The position numbers and the translations under genes were made by a program. A stretch of 64,000 nt of DNA from Rhodobacteraceae bacterium IMCC1909. Lineage in GTDB: Bacteria; Pseudomonadota; Alphaproteobacteria; Rhodobacterales; Rhodobacteraceae. The notes under the pieces are model-generated. The model saw nothing but the letters and a program-made list of their open reading frames with translations, was not told the origin of the DNA and did no database searches. Below are positions 63,970 to 64,000 of the stretch, piece after piece. Where the stretch lies: positions 434,001 through 498,000 of the forward strand of contig JAPDHM010000002.1 of NCBI GenBank assembly GCA_030704425.1. The letters are read 5' to 3'. Positions within the stretch are counted from its first letter, which is position 1, and the number at the start of each line of letters is the position of its first letter.

Positions 63970-64000
63970 ATGATGGTAAAACTTACGCAAGACCTGGCTC
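63970..64000 (+). CDS. Start of a gene cut by the window end
   Basis: ATG 63970 follows AAAGGAAA and opens the codons MMVKLTQDLA before the window ends. Probably in one operon with the exported protein. Product unknown. Confidence 0.55.
   Translation, partial: MMVKLTQDLA

Noticed and set aside
1-64000. CRISPR arrays
   Set aside because: No run of regularly spaced identical repeats was seen; the tandem repeats found are two-copy only.

Overview
The window is chromosomal DNA of a marine alphaproteobacterium of the Rhodobacteraceae (Roseobacter type). The evidence is a petP-petR regulator pair, a dxs-ispA-xseB-deacetylase cluster, the succinylase lysine branch (dapD, dapE), an invasion-associated-locus-B protein, a GlxA-type regulator beside CoA-ester catabolism, and GC-rich core codons. 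All identifications come from reading the sequence; no database search was run.

Layout. 1-2.3 kb: AT-richer accessory DNA with a defence-type AAA ATPase gene broken by a nonsense codon and a homopolymer frameshift. 2.3-51.2 kb: ordinary GC-rich core. It holds gpmI-ctpA-rppH; all three serine biosynthesis genes (serA, serC, serB) within 5 kb, with a strongly folded element upstream of serC; rlmN, a dehydratase, dapD and dapE; a CcdA/thioredoxin pair; amn-ade (AMP to adenine to hypoxanthine); a CoA-ester operon that looks like carnitine or crotonobetaine catabolism; isoprenoid genes; petPR and ilvE, divergently arranged around two palindromes; queG-GST; mtgA; gltBD; uppP. 51.2-62.6 kb: an AT-rich genomic island in the 3' end of tRNA-Leu(CAG), bounded by 15-bp direct repeats, with a tyrosine integrase at the tRNA end. 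62.6-64 kb: the start of a second, decayed element behind the right repeat, with an integrase N-terminal stub, an HxlR-type regulator and an exported protein.

The island is the unusual part. It encodes a 458-residue protein with all three motifs of a family-A polymerase palm (motif A D259, motif B R291/K295, motif C H376-D377) but a much shorter palm/fingers and no recognisable exonuclease. A 230-residue paralogue downstream begins almost exactly at the palm and keeps all three motifs. Between them a zinc-ribbon gene (minus strand) is split by a ~470-bp module carrying a MotA/TolQ-like membrane protein. The module is flanked by a 6-bp repeat, and removing it restores one zinc-ribbon frame. 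An intact zinc-ribbon paralogue lies in a serine-resolvase operon 3 kb away. Other cargo is an M10-type lipoprotein protease under a duplicated palindromic operator, a lectin-like exported protein, and prophage lysis remnants cut by a drug/metabolite transporter gene.

How the parts connect. The core genes are biosynthetic and housekeeping. The island combines recombination genes (integrase, resolvase), a replication-like module (palm proteins) and surface or secreted cargo. The paired copies of palm and zinc-ribbon genes suggest at least two related elements have merged there.
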